NCBI GenBank assembly: GCA_964428475.1
Contig: CAYRYO010000083.1
Span: 1 to 5,278 of the forward strand
DNA from: JARICQ01 sp964428475
Lineage (GTDB): Bacteria; Bacillota; Clostridia; Tissierellales; Tissierellaceae
DNA length: 5,278 bases
Direction: 5' to 3'
Shown here: positions 1-5,278 of the stretch, piece after piece
Numbering within the stretch: position 1 is the stretch's first letter
How the letters are laid out: every line of letters starts with the position of its first letter
Position numbers and translations under genes: made by a program
The notes under the pieces: model-generated
Told to the model about the DNA's origin: nothing
What the model saw: only the letters and a program-made list of their open reading frames with translations
Databases searched by the model: none

Positions 1-59
1 TTTTCAAAACTCCCTTTCTTAAACTTCAAAATTTCCCTTTGTTTTCCAAAACTCCCTCT
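1..59 (-). repeat. Degenerate AT-rich direct repeat after oppF, cut by window edge
   Basis: On the minus strand, GGGAGTTTTG occurs at 56-47 and again at 14-5, 42 bases apart. A diverged half-copy, GGGAAATTTTG, lies between them at 37-27. Each copy is followed by an A-rich stretch. The array starts within a few bases of the oppF stop codon and continues past the left edge, so the number of copies is unknown. I see no GC-rich hairpin followed by a T run, so the operon's terminator is not visible here. The stretch is open in the same frame as oppF after its stop, but with no ATG it is not called as a gene. Function is unknown; it could be an intergenic repeat family of the host genome. Confidence 0.5.
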
Positions 60-1019
60 TTATATCTCCTCTGCCCTATGACATGCTACAAAATGTCCTG
101 GCTTTAGTTCTCTGAATTCTGGTGTTTCCGCTTTGCATCTGTCTATTGCATAGCTGCATCTATCTACAAACCTACATCCTTCTGGTGGGTCTATTGGGCT
201 TGGTACATCTCCCTCTAGTACTATTCTATGCCTATTTCTTTGTGTCTCAGGATTTGGTATTGGTATAGCAGATAGGAGTGCCCTTGTATATGGATGCATA
301 GGGTTTTCATAGAGTTCTTCTGAAGTTGAAAGCTCCATCATATGTCCCAAATACATGACTCCAACCCTATCTGATATATATCTTACCATAGAGAGATCAT
401 GTGCTATAAATAAATAAGTAAGTCCAAGCTGATCTTGAAGATTTTTTAGTAGCGTGACTACTTGAGCTTGTATAGATACATCTAGAGCTGAAATAGGCTC
501 ATCACATACTATAAACTTCGGGTTGAGTGCAAGTGAGCGAGCTACTCCTACTCTTTGCCTTTGTCCTCCTGAAAATTCATGAGGAAATCTCATGGCATGT
601 TCTTCGTTTAGGCCTACGAGCTCTAGTAGTTCTACTACTCTATCCCTTTTTTCTCTTTTCTTTTTATATATTTTATGAATATCTAGTGGTTCGGATATTA
701 TTTCTTCAACAGTCATTCTAGGATTTAGAGAAGCATAAGGATCTTGAAATATCATTTGTAGGTCCCGTCTTACTTCTTGCATTTTAGATTTAGATAATGT
801 ATATATGTCTTGGCCATTAAATACTACTTTTCCATCACTAGGCTCATATAGCCTAATAAGGGTTCTTCCTGCTGTAGTTTTTCCGCAACCTGATTCTCCT
901 ACGAGTCCAAAGGTCTCGCCAGGATATATATCAAAATTCAAGCCATCAACAGCTTTTAACATTCCGTTTCCAACTTTAAAATGTTTTTTTAAATTTCTAA
1001 CAGATATTATAGGTTCCAT
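60..1019 (-). CDS. oppF: Oligopeptide ABC transporter ATP-binding protein OppF
   Basis: This is one of the two ATPase subunits on the cytoplasmic face of the peptide importer; it binds and hydrolyses ATP to drive transport. The 319-residue protein has the usual family length and every ABC motif: Walker A GESGCGKT (41-48), Q-loop Gln92 in FQDP, signature FSGGQRQR (149-156), Walker B ending in Asp173-Glu174, D-loop SALD and H-loop His207. The C-terminal oligopeptide/dipeptide transporter extension (about 235-319) includes PYTRALLSAIP and four cysteines (282, 288, 295, 313), a spacing that in a related DppD binds a 4Fe-4S cluster. Its ATG shares one base with the TAA of oppD (TAATG), so translation is probably coupled. 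It is last in the operon as seen. The OppF rather than OppD call rests on gene order and on the LQMIFQDPYASLNPRMTV segment. A DppF-type dipeptide role cannot be excluded. Confidence 0.95.
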   Translation of the reverse strand: MEPIISVRNLKKHFKVGNGMLKAVDGLNFDIYPGETFGLVGESGCGKTTAGRTLIRLYEPSDGKVVFNGQDIYTLSKSKMQEVRRDLQMIFQDPYASLNPRMTVEEIISEPLDIHKIYKKKREKRDRVVELLELVGLNEEHAMRFPHEFSGGQRQRVGVARSLALNPKFIVCDEPISALDVSIQAQVVTLLKNLQDQLGLTYLFIAHDLSMVRYISDRVGVMYLGHMMELSTSEELYENPMHPYTRALLSAIPIPNPETQRNRHRIVLEGDVPSPIDPPEGCRFVDRCSYAIDRCKAETPEFRELKPGHFVACHRAEEI

Positions 1020-2020
1020 TATATATCACTTCCTTCACTAGCTTTAGCCATAGGATGATTTAACCAACATCTACTTGCATGAGTATCGCTATGTCTGTCA
1101 AAGTCTGGCATATTATCTTTACATATCTTCATTGCAAATTTACATCTTGCAAAGAAAGGACATCCTTTAGGCGGTATATATAAGTCTGGAGGAGTACCAT
1201 CTATAGAGTATAGAGGTTCATCTCTAGACATATCTAGCCTTGGAACTGATGCCAAAAGTCCTCTTGTATAGGGATGCTTTGGATTTTCAAATATTTCCTC
1301 ACTTGAGCCTTCTTCTAGAATTTGCCCTGCATACATTACCTTGACTATATCACTAATATCAGCTACTACACCTAAATCATGAGTGATGATGATAATGGAC
1401 ATACCAAGTTTCTTTTGTATATCTTTCATTAGCTCCAATATCTGTGCCTGAACTGTAACATCTAGTGCTGTAGTAGGCTCATCTGCTATTAAAAGCATGG
1501 GGTCAGATACCATTGCAAGAGCTATCATTACACGCTGTCTCATACCGCCTGAGAATTCATGTGGATACTGAGTGATTCTCTTTTCAGGTTGAGGAACTGA
1601 AACAAGATTTAACATGTCTATTGCTTTCTTTCTTGCTTCTTCCTTGGATATATTACGATGCTTTATAAGTCCTTCTGTTATTTGTTTTCCTATTCTCATA
1701 GTTGGATTAAGTGAAGTCATAGGATCTTGAAATACCATTGCTATTTCGCTTCCGCGTATTTGTTCCATTTCTTTATCTGTTTTTTTAAGTAAATCTACGC
1801 CATTGAAAATTATTTCTCCATTTTTAAAGAAAGCAGGAGGTCTTGGAAGAAGTTGCATTATTGAGTTTGCGGTTACACTTTTTCCACATCCAGATTCTCC
1901 TACTATGGCAACTGTTTGACCTTTTTCTACATCAAAGCTAATTCCACGAACAGCTTCTACTTCTCCAAAAAAAGTTTTAAATGATACAGCTAAGTTTTTT
2001 ACCTCTAATACTTTTTCCAT
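1019..2020 (-). CDS. oppD: Oligopeptide ABC transporter ATP-binding protein OppD
   Basis: This is the second ATPase of the importer and is expected to pair with OppF beneath the OppB-OppC channel. The 333-residue protein is intact and of normal length. Visible motifs are Walker A GESGCGKS (41-48), Q-loop Gln98 in VFQDP, signature FSGGMRQR (156-163), Walker B LLIADE with Asp180-Glu181, D-loop TALD and H-loop His214. The insert around 50-75 (NSIMQLLPRPPAFFKNGEI) is typical of OppD/DppD rather than OppF. The C-terminal extension holds PYTRGLLASVP and four cysteines (287, 293, 300, 318) with the same spacing as in OppF, a possible 4Fe-4S site. Start choice is supported by GAGGTGA four bases upstream. 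It begins 12 bases after the oppC stop and overlaps oppF by one base. No key residue is missing. The exact peptide range is set by OppA and cannot be read from this gene. Confidence 0.96.
   Translation of the reverse strand: MEKVLEVKNLAVSFKTFFGEVEAVRGISFDVEKGQTVAIVGESGCGKSVTANSIMQLLPRPPAFFKNGEIIFNGVDLLKKTDKEMEQIRGSEIAMVFQDPMTSLNPTMRIGKQITEGLIKHRNISKEEARKKAIDMLNLVSVPQPEKRITQYPHEFSGGMRQRVMIALAMVSDPMLLIADEPTTALDVTVQAQILELMKDIQKKLGMSIIIITHDLGVVADISDIVKVMYAGQILEEGSSEEIFENPKHPYTRGLLASVPRLDMSRDEPLYSIDGTPPDLYIPPKGCPFFARCKFAMKICKDNMPDFDRHSDTHASRCWLNHPMAKASEGSDI
1031..1036 (-). promoter_or_regulatory. Ribosome binding site of oppF inside the end of oppD
   Basis: GAAGGA on the minus strand lies 11 nt upstream of the oppF ATG, within the last codons of oppD. 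The match to the anti-Shine-Dalgarno is moderate and the spacing slightly long, so ribosomes finishing oppD at the overlapping TAATG may supply much of the initiation. Confidence 0.6.
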
Positions 2021-2024
2021 TTTC

Positions 2025-2031
2025 TCACCTC
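2025..2031 (-). promoter_or_regulatory. Ribosome binding site of oppD
   Basis: GAGGTGA on the minus strand fills most of the 12-base gap between the oppC stop and the oppD ATG, with a 4-nt spacer. It fixes the ATG ending at 2018 as the start and suggests efficient independent initiation of oppD. Confidence 0.8.
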
Positions 2032-2032
2032 T

Positions 2033-2788
2033 CTATTTTCTAAGTCTTGGGTCTAATGCGTCTCTAAGCCCGTCGCCGAGTACATTAAAAGCAAACATTA
2101 TTAATGATATGAAGATCGCTGGAGTTAGTATTTGGTAAAATATACCTACAGGCATTACAGCGAGTCCTTCATTTGCCAATGTACCTAGACTAGATAAGGG
2201 AGCTTGAAGTCCAAGACCTAAAAAGCCTAGTGTTGCTTCTGAAAATATTGCTCTAGGTATAGCAAGTGTAACATTTACAAGTATGGGGCCTATTGTGTTG
2301 GGTATAATGTGTTTTTTAAGTATCCAAGCACTGTTACCTCCAAGAGATTCACTTGCTAGTGAATATTCTGCTTCCTTTAGCTGTAGCACCTGTCCACGAA
2401 CAAGTATTGCCATAGGTACCCAGGATGTAAGACTAAGTGCAAATACAATTACAAATAAACTGGTACCNNNNNNNNNNNNNNNNNNNNNNNNNNNNNNNNN
2501 NNNNNNNNNNNNNNNNNNNNNNNNNNNNNNNNNNNNNNNNNNNNNNNNNNNNNNNNNNNNNNNNNNNCTGTAGTTGTTATCTCTATAGTCAAATTCATTT
2601 AAATTAGGGCCAATAATTGCCATGATTATCATTATGACAATTATTACAAGTCCTACCATTGCTAGTTTATTTTGCTTTAGTCTTCTCCATACATCGGGCC
2701 AGTATTTTATACTTGGGCGCCTTATAACTTCAGCATCGGAATCTTCTTTTGATACAGGTTCAAACATTTCTTTGTTAAATTCTACCAT
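2033..2788 (-). CDS. oppC: Oligopeptide ABC transporter permease OppC, interrupted by assembly gap
   Basis: This integral membrane subunit forms the peptide channel with OppB. Known sequence is the N-terminal 73 residues and the C-terminal 144. The N-terminus has the OppC-type cytoplasmic leader (MFEPVSKEDSDAE, then YWPDVWRRLKQNKLAMVGL) and the first membrane segment (about 43-60). The C-terminal part carries the ATPase-docking loop, VRGQVLQLKEAEYSLASESL followed by GG and KKHIIPN, then further membrane segments and the family ending LGDGLRDALDPRLRK. The missing middle should hold the conserved HxxGTDxxGRD motif and two to three membrane helices. As drawn the protein is 251 residues against roughly 300-305 for the family, so the Ns understate the gap. 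Both halves happen to be in one frame across 100 Ns. The gene ends in TAG and starts one base after the oppB stop. I infer an intact gene in the organism, but a frameshift or insertion inside the gap cannot be ruled out. Confidence 0.9.
   Translation of the reverse strand: MVEFNKEMFEPVSKEDSDAEVIRRPSIKYWPDVWRRLKQNKLAMVGLVIIVIMIIMAIIGPNLNEFDYRDNNYXXXXXXXXXXXXXXXXXXXXXXXXXXXXXXXXXXGTSLFVIVFALSLTSWVPMAILVRGQVLQLKEAEYSLASESLGGNSAWILKKHIIPNTIGPILVNVTLAIPRAIFSEATLGFLGLGLQAPLSSLGTLANEGLAVMPVGIFYQILTPAIFISLIMFAFNVLGDGLRDALDPRLRK
2468..2567. other. Assembly gap of exactly 100 Ns inside oppC
   Basis: One hundred consecutive Ns are the usual placeholder for a scaffold gap of unknown size. The flanks encode DNNY on one side and GTSLFVIVFALSL on the other, points that lie about 85-90 residues apart in known OppC proteins. 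The true missing length is therefore probably about 250-280 bases. Coordinates to the right of this point would shift once the gap is closed. Confidence 0.95.
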
Positions 2789-2789
2789 A

Positions 2790-3719
2790 TTAGCGTCCCT
2801 CCTTAGTAAGTCTAATTCTTGGATCTATAAGTACATAAGCTATATCTACAAAGAAAAGCATTGAAATTAAAATAACAGAATAGAAGATAGTAGTGCCCAT
2901 TATCAAAGTGTAATCCCTATTAACTATTGATTTTACAAAGAAGGATCCTAGTCCTGGGATACCGAATATCTTTTCTACTACAAAACTACCAGCGATTAAA
3001 TTAGATATAAGAGTACCAAGTGCTGAAATAACAGGTAGTATTGCATTTCTAACTGCGTGTTTAAGTATTACGGCAGATTTTTTAATTCCCTTAGATTTAG
3101 CAGTTTTTATATAATCTTGTCCCAAAATTTCCAACATACTAGATCTCATAAGCCTTGCCATATATGCTAGAGGCATTAGGGATAGAGATAGTGCTGGAAG
3201 AAGTGTATGTTTAAAGGTTCCCCATCCTCCTATTGGTATCCAGCCCACATTTTTTGCAATAAATTGTATAAACACTGTGCCCATTATAAAACTGGGAACT
3301 GAAATACCTATTATTGCTATTATCATGGATAGATAATCTGGGAATTTATTTTGATAAAGTGCTGCCATGGCTCCAAGGGCTGGTCCTATTAAAAGAGCAA
3401 ATAAAAGGGCTTCAGCTCCTATATATGCAGAAACAGGGAATCCTCTTTGTATCATATCGTTTACTGTTTCAACTTTAGATTTCATAGAATCTCCAAAATC
3501 ACCTTTGAGTAGGTTTTTTAAGTAAATTACATATTGTTCTCCAAGTGGTTTATCCAATCCATATTTTTTTTGAAGGTTTTCATATACTGTTTTTGGCATT
3601 TTACCTTCTTGTGCAAATGGATTTCCTGGTATTGAGTGCATTAAAAAGAATGTGATGGTGATAACTGCCCAAATTGTAAGTAGGGACATAACCAGTCTTT
3701 TTAAAAGATAATTTTTCAT
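2790..3719 (-). CDS. oppB: Oligopeptide ABC transporter permease OppB
   Basis: This membrane subunit forms the channel with OppC. The 309-residue protein starts MKNYLLKRLVMSLLTIWAVI, with the first membrane segment at about 9-29. The extracytoplasmic region follows, with the family motifs KYGLDKPLGEQYVIYLKNLL (52-71) and KGDFGDSM. Further hydrophobic segments lie near 98-121, 130-155, 172-188, 228-246 and 275-297. The ATPase-docking (EAA) loop is at about 202-229 (DYIKTAKSKG through NAILP), and the conserved segment VEKIFGIPGLGSFFVKSI is at 248-265. The frame is also open to an ATG at 3767, but I chose the ATG ending at 3717. It has AAGGGAG seven bases upstream and gives the standard OppB N-terminus, while the longer form adds 16 residues without a good ribosome site. 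The gene lies 123 bases after oppA, across a strong hairpin, and one base before oppC. Nothing in it looks damaged. Confidence 0.95.
   Translation of the reverse strand: MKNYLLKRLVMSLLTIWAVITITFFLMHSIPGNPFAQEGKMPKTVYENLQKKYGLDKPLGEQYVIYLKNLLKGDFGDSMKSKVETVNDMIQRGFPVSAYIGAEALLFALLIGPALGAMAALYQNKFPDYLSMIIAIIGISVPSFIMGTVFIQFIAKNVGWIPIGGWGTFKHTLLPALSLSLMPLAYMARLMRSSMLEILGQDYIKTAKSKGIKKSAVILKHAVRNAILPVISALGTLISNLIAGSFVVEKIFGIPGLGSFFVKSIVNRDYTLIMGTTIFYSVILISMLFFVDIAYVLIDPRIRLTKEGR
2798..2804 (-). promoter_or_regulatory. Ribosome binding site of oppC inside the end of oppB
   Basis: AAGGAGG on the minus strand is a near-ideal Shine-Dalgarno site, 9 nt upstream of the oppC ATG. It is built from the Lys-Glu-Gly codons at the C-terminus of OppB, so the oppB reading frame and oppC initiation share bases. 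Confidence 0.85.
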
Positions 3720-3726
3720 ATAAATT

Positions 3727-3733
3727 CTCCCTT
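3727..3733 (-). promoter_or_regulatory. Ribosome binding site that decides the oppB start
   Basis: AAGGGAG on the minus strand lies 7 nt upstream of the ATG at 3719-3717. The alternative upstream ATG at 3767 is preceded only by AGAGAAAATTTA, with a weaker GAGA match. This favours the shorter, 309-residue OppB. Confidence 0.85.
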
Positions 3734-3789
3734 CTTTAAATTTTAAGAAAAAAATAAAGGATAGCATTAAATTTTCTCTATCTAATGAT

Positions 3790-3825
3790 AATAAATAGGG
3801 TAGGTCTAGACCTACCCTACTTATT
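3790..3825 (-). terminator. Hairpin between oppA and oppB, probable leaky terminator or mRNA stabiliser
   Basis: A perfect 20-base palindrome, GGGTAGGTCTAGACCTACCC (3798-3817), is extended by two more pairs. After one mismatch (3795 with 3820) five further A-T pairs reach 3790 and 3825. In RNA this makes a long stem with a CUAG loop. It begins 17 bases after the oppA stop codon. The 3' side runs into UAUUUAUUAU, which is U-rich but not an uninterrupted U run, so termination is likely partial. With four essential transporter genes downstream and no promoter I can recognise before oppB, read-through is expected. The usual interpretation for this position is excess production of the binding protein. 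Confidence 0.8.
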
Positions 3826-3842
3826 TTAGATAAATTTAGCTT

Positions 3843-5278
3843 TTATCTGTTTATATCTGCATATGTTAACTTAGGATAGTTAACAAGTGGCTTATATACT
3901 CCTGTTACATATGATTTTTGTGCATATGGTTGAGTATAGAAGTATACTGGTATAACTGGCATATCTGCCATTATCATTTTTTCAGCTGCTCTCATTGATT
4001 CAAATCTAACTGCTTGGTCTGCAGTGGATTTTGTTTTAAGAACCAATGCATCGTATTCAGGGTTATTGTATTTTGAATCGTTAAAGCTTGATTCACTCCA
4101 CCATAAGTCGATGAAAGTCATAGGGTCTACATAGTCTCCAATCCATCCAGCACGTGATATAGCAAAGTCGCCAGATTTTTCTCTATCAAGTTTAACATTA
4201 AAGTCTACGTTTTCAAGTTGAAGTTCAACACCTAAATTTTGTCTCCACATATCTTGAACTGCTTGAGCGATTTTTTTGTGGCCTTCATCAGTGTTGTAAA
4301 GAATAACCAAGTCTTTCATATCTTCAACTGTCATTCCTTCTTCAGCTAGACCTTCTTCAAATAATTTTTTACCTTCTTCAGGATTAAAGTCTACTAATTG
4401 ACCAACCTTATCTCTGTATTCACTTCCGTCTTCATCCATAATACCAAATGGTACTACACCTTCAGCTGGAATCTGTCCACCTTGAGCAATTTTAGATGTT
4501 ATAGTTTCACGGTCAACCGTCATAGAAAGACCTTTTCTAACTTTAATATTGTTAAATGGTTTAACATCTGGGTTAACATTGTAGTAATATGTTCCTACCA
4601 TCTTACCGATTTGAAGCTCTGGATTACTTTCTTCTACCATTTGAGCTGTAACTGCTTGTGGAAGATCCACTAAGAAGTCATATTCTCCACCTTCATATCC
4701 TTGCCAAGTAGTGTTTGCATCTTCAATGATAGTAAAATCAACACCATCAAGATTTATACTTGCTTTATCATAATAATTGTCATTTTTTCTTATCTTTATG
4801 CTTGCATCATGTGACCATTCTGTAAGTTGGAAAGGTCCATTTGATACGTGAGTGTCAGCATTTTTAGCCCAATCTGCATTTCCTTCTACTACAGCCTTGT
4901 TAACTGGGAAATAAGTGTAGAATGCTGTAAGCTCTAAAAAGTATCCTGTTGGAGCTTCAAGTACTACTTCAAGAGTCTTGTCGTCTAATGCTGTTACCTT
5001 TACATCGTCACGAGAAGCGTTTCCAGTATTATATGCTTCTCCACCTTTAACATAGTAAATTTGGAATGCATAATCTGCTGCTAGGTCTGGATCCAATGCT
5101 CTTTTCCAAGAATATTCAAAATCATGTGCAGTAACAGGGTCTCCATTTGACCACTTCACATCATCTTTAAGTGTAAATGTGTAAGTCAAATCGTCATCTG
5201 CAAGTTCATAGCTTTCAGCCATACCTGGAACTACCATTCCATCTTGGTCAAGTTTCATAAGACCTTCAAAAGTATGGT
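3843..5278 (-). CDS. oppA: Oligopeptide-binding protein OppA, 5' end missing
   Basis: This is the extracytoplasmic solute-binding protein (SBP_bac_5 family) that captures peptides and delivers them to OppB-OppC. The frame stays open to the right edge: the ATG at 5258 is internal, preceded by His-Thr-Phe-Glu-Gly-Leu, the normal TFEGLMKLD context. The window holds 477 complete codons ending in TAA. Counting from that His, the family signature region is at about 19-50 (MAESYELADDDLTYTFTLKD, then VKWSNGDPVTAHDF). NGPF is at 146-149, KVRKGLSMTVDRE at 245-257, GWIGDYVDP at 377-385 and MPVIPVYFY at 439-447. Asp381 in GWIGDY aligns by eye with the aspartate of E. coli OppA that binds the peptide amino terminus, which favours peptides over nickel or sugars. 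Family proteins are about 540-550 residues, so some 65-75 residues, including the expected lipoprotein signal and anchor cysteine, lie off-window. It is first in the operon as far as can be seen. Confidence 0.95.
   Translation of the reverse strand, partial: HTFEGLMKLDQDGMVVPGMAESYELADDDLTYTFTLKDDVKWSNGDPVTAHDFEYSWKRALDPDLAADYAFQIYYVKGGEAYNTGNASRDDVKVTALDDKTLEVVLEAPTGYFLELTAFYTYFPVNKAVVEGNADWAKNADTHVSNGPFQLTEWSHDASIKIRKNDNYYDKASINLDGVDFTIIEDANTTWQGYEGGEYDFLVDLPQAVTAQMVEESNPELQIGKMVGTYYYNVNPDVKPFNNIKVRKGLSMTVDRETITSKIAQGGQIPAEGVVPFGIMDEDGSEYRDKVGQLVDFNPEEGKKLFEEGLAEEGMTVEDMKDLVILYNTDEGHKKIAQAVQDMWRQNLGVELQLENVDFNVKLDREKSGDFAISRAGWIGDYVDPMTFIDLWWSESSFNDSKYNNPEYDALVLKTKSTADQAVRFESMRAAEKMIMADMPVIPVYFYTQPYAQKSYVTGVYKPLVNYPKLTYADINR

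Noticed and set aside
527..721. Plus-strand open frame of 64 residues, very hydrophobic, opposite oppF
   Set aside because: It lies wholly antisense to a conserved ATPase gene. Its Leu/Phe richness is what the reverse complement of Lys/Glu-rich codons gives, and I see no independent support for it.
805..1041. Plus-strand open frame opposite the oppF start
   Set aside because: Shadow of the Walker A region of oppF on the other strand; it matches no family I recognise.
2462..2467. GGTACC at the edge of the N gap as a cloning or insertion scar
   Set aside because: It reads in frame as Gly-Thr at a plausible position in OppC, and a single six-base site next to an assembly gap is not evidence of a scar.
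2283..2864. Two plus-strand open frames opposite oppC, one running into the N gap
   Set aside because: Both are antisense to conserved permease coding sequence and one includes unknown bases, so neither is supported.
3741..3760. Minus-strand T-rich run (TTTATTTTTTTC) before oppB as a second terminator
   Set aside because: No GC-rich stem precedes it directly; the nearest inverted repeat (3778-3798, CTAT/ATAG arms) is a weak A-T stem of about seven pairs including one G-U.
3720..3842. A separate promoter for oppBCDF in the intergenic region
   Set aside because: I found no convincing pair of TTGACA-like and TATAAT-like boxes at proper spacing. In DNA this AT-rich, partial -10 matches are expected by chance.
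4398..4673. Plus-strand open frame of 91 residues opposite oppA
   Set aside because: Antisense shadow of the conserved binding-protein gene, with no recognisable protein signature.
60..5278. Alternative reading of the operon as a nickel, dipeptide or other SBP_bac_5 importer
   Set aside because: The gene order A-B-C-D-F, the OppC-type leader and the GWIGDY segment in OppA favour oligopeptides. A dipeptide or signalling-peptide role remains possible, since substrate cannot be fixed by sequence alone.

Overview
The window holds one leftward (minus-strand) operon for an oligopeptide ABC importer, oppA-oppB-oppC-oppD-oppF, and almost nothing else. The DNA is AT-rich, codon use favours ATA, AGA and A/T-ending codons, and four of the five genes have a purine-rich Shine-Dalgarno site in view. 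Together with the protein sequences this points to a low-GC Gram-positive bacterium, most likely an anaerobic Clostridia/Tissierellia-type Firmicute. That placement is inferred from style, not from a marker gene.

Layout in transcription order, right to left. Positions 5278-3843 carry oppA, the peptide-binding protein; its 5' end, signal peptide and promoter lie beyond the right edge. Positions 3842-3720 are the only real intergenic gap and hold a strong hairpin with a 20-base perfect palindrome. oppB (3719-2790) and oppC (2788-2033) encode the two permeases. oppC is interrupted by a 100-N assembly gap at 2468-2567. oppD (2020-1019) and oppF (1019-60) encode the two ATPases. The last 59 bases (59-1) after oppF hold part of a degenerate AT-rich repeat that runs off the left edge.

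The parts form a complete importer. OppA captures peptides outside the membrane, OppB and OppC form the channel, and OppD and OppF hydrolyse ATP, each with all canonical motifs. oppB, oppC, oppD and oppF are packed with a 1-nt gap, a 12-nt gap and a 1-nt overlap, so one transcript and partly coupled translation are likely. The hairpin after oppA probably lets the cell make more binding protein than membrane complex.

I see no RNA gene, CRISPR array, insertion sequence, phage gene or candidate for a new system. The points worth checking are the post-oppA hairpin, the repeat after oppF, the undersized gap in oppC, the matched four-cysteine motifs in OppD and OppF, and the start codon of oppB.
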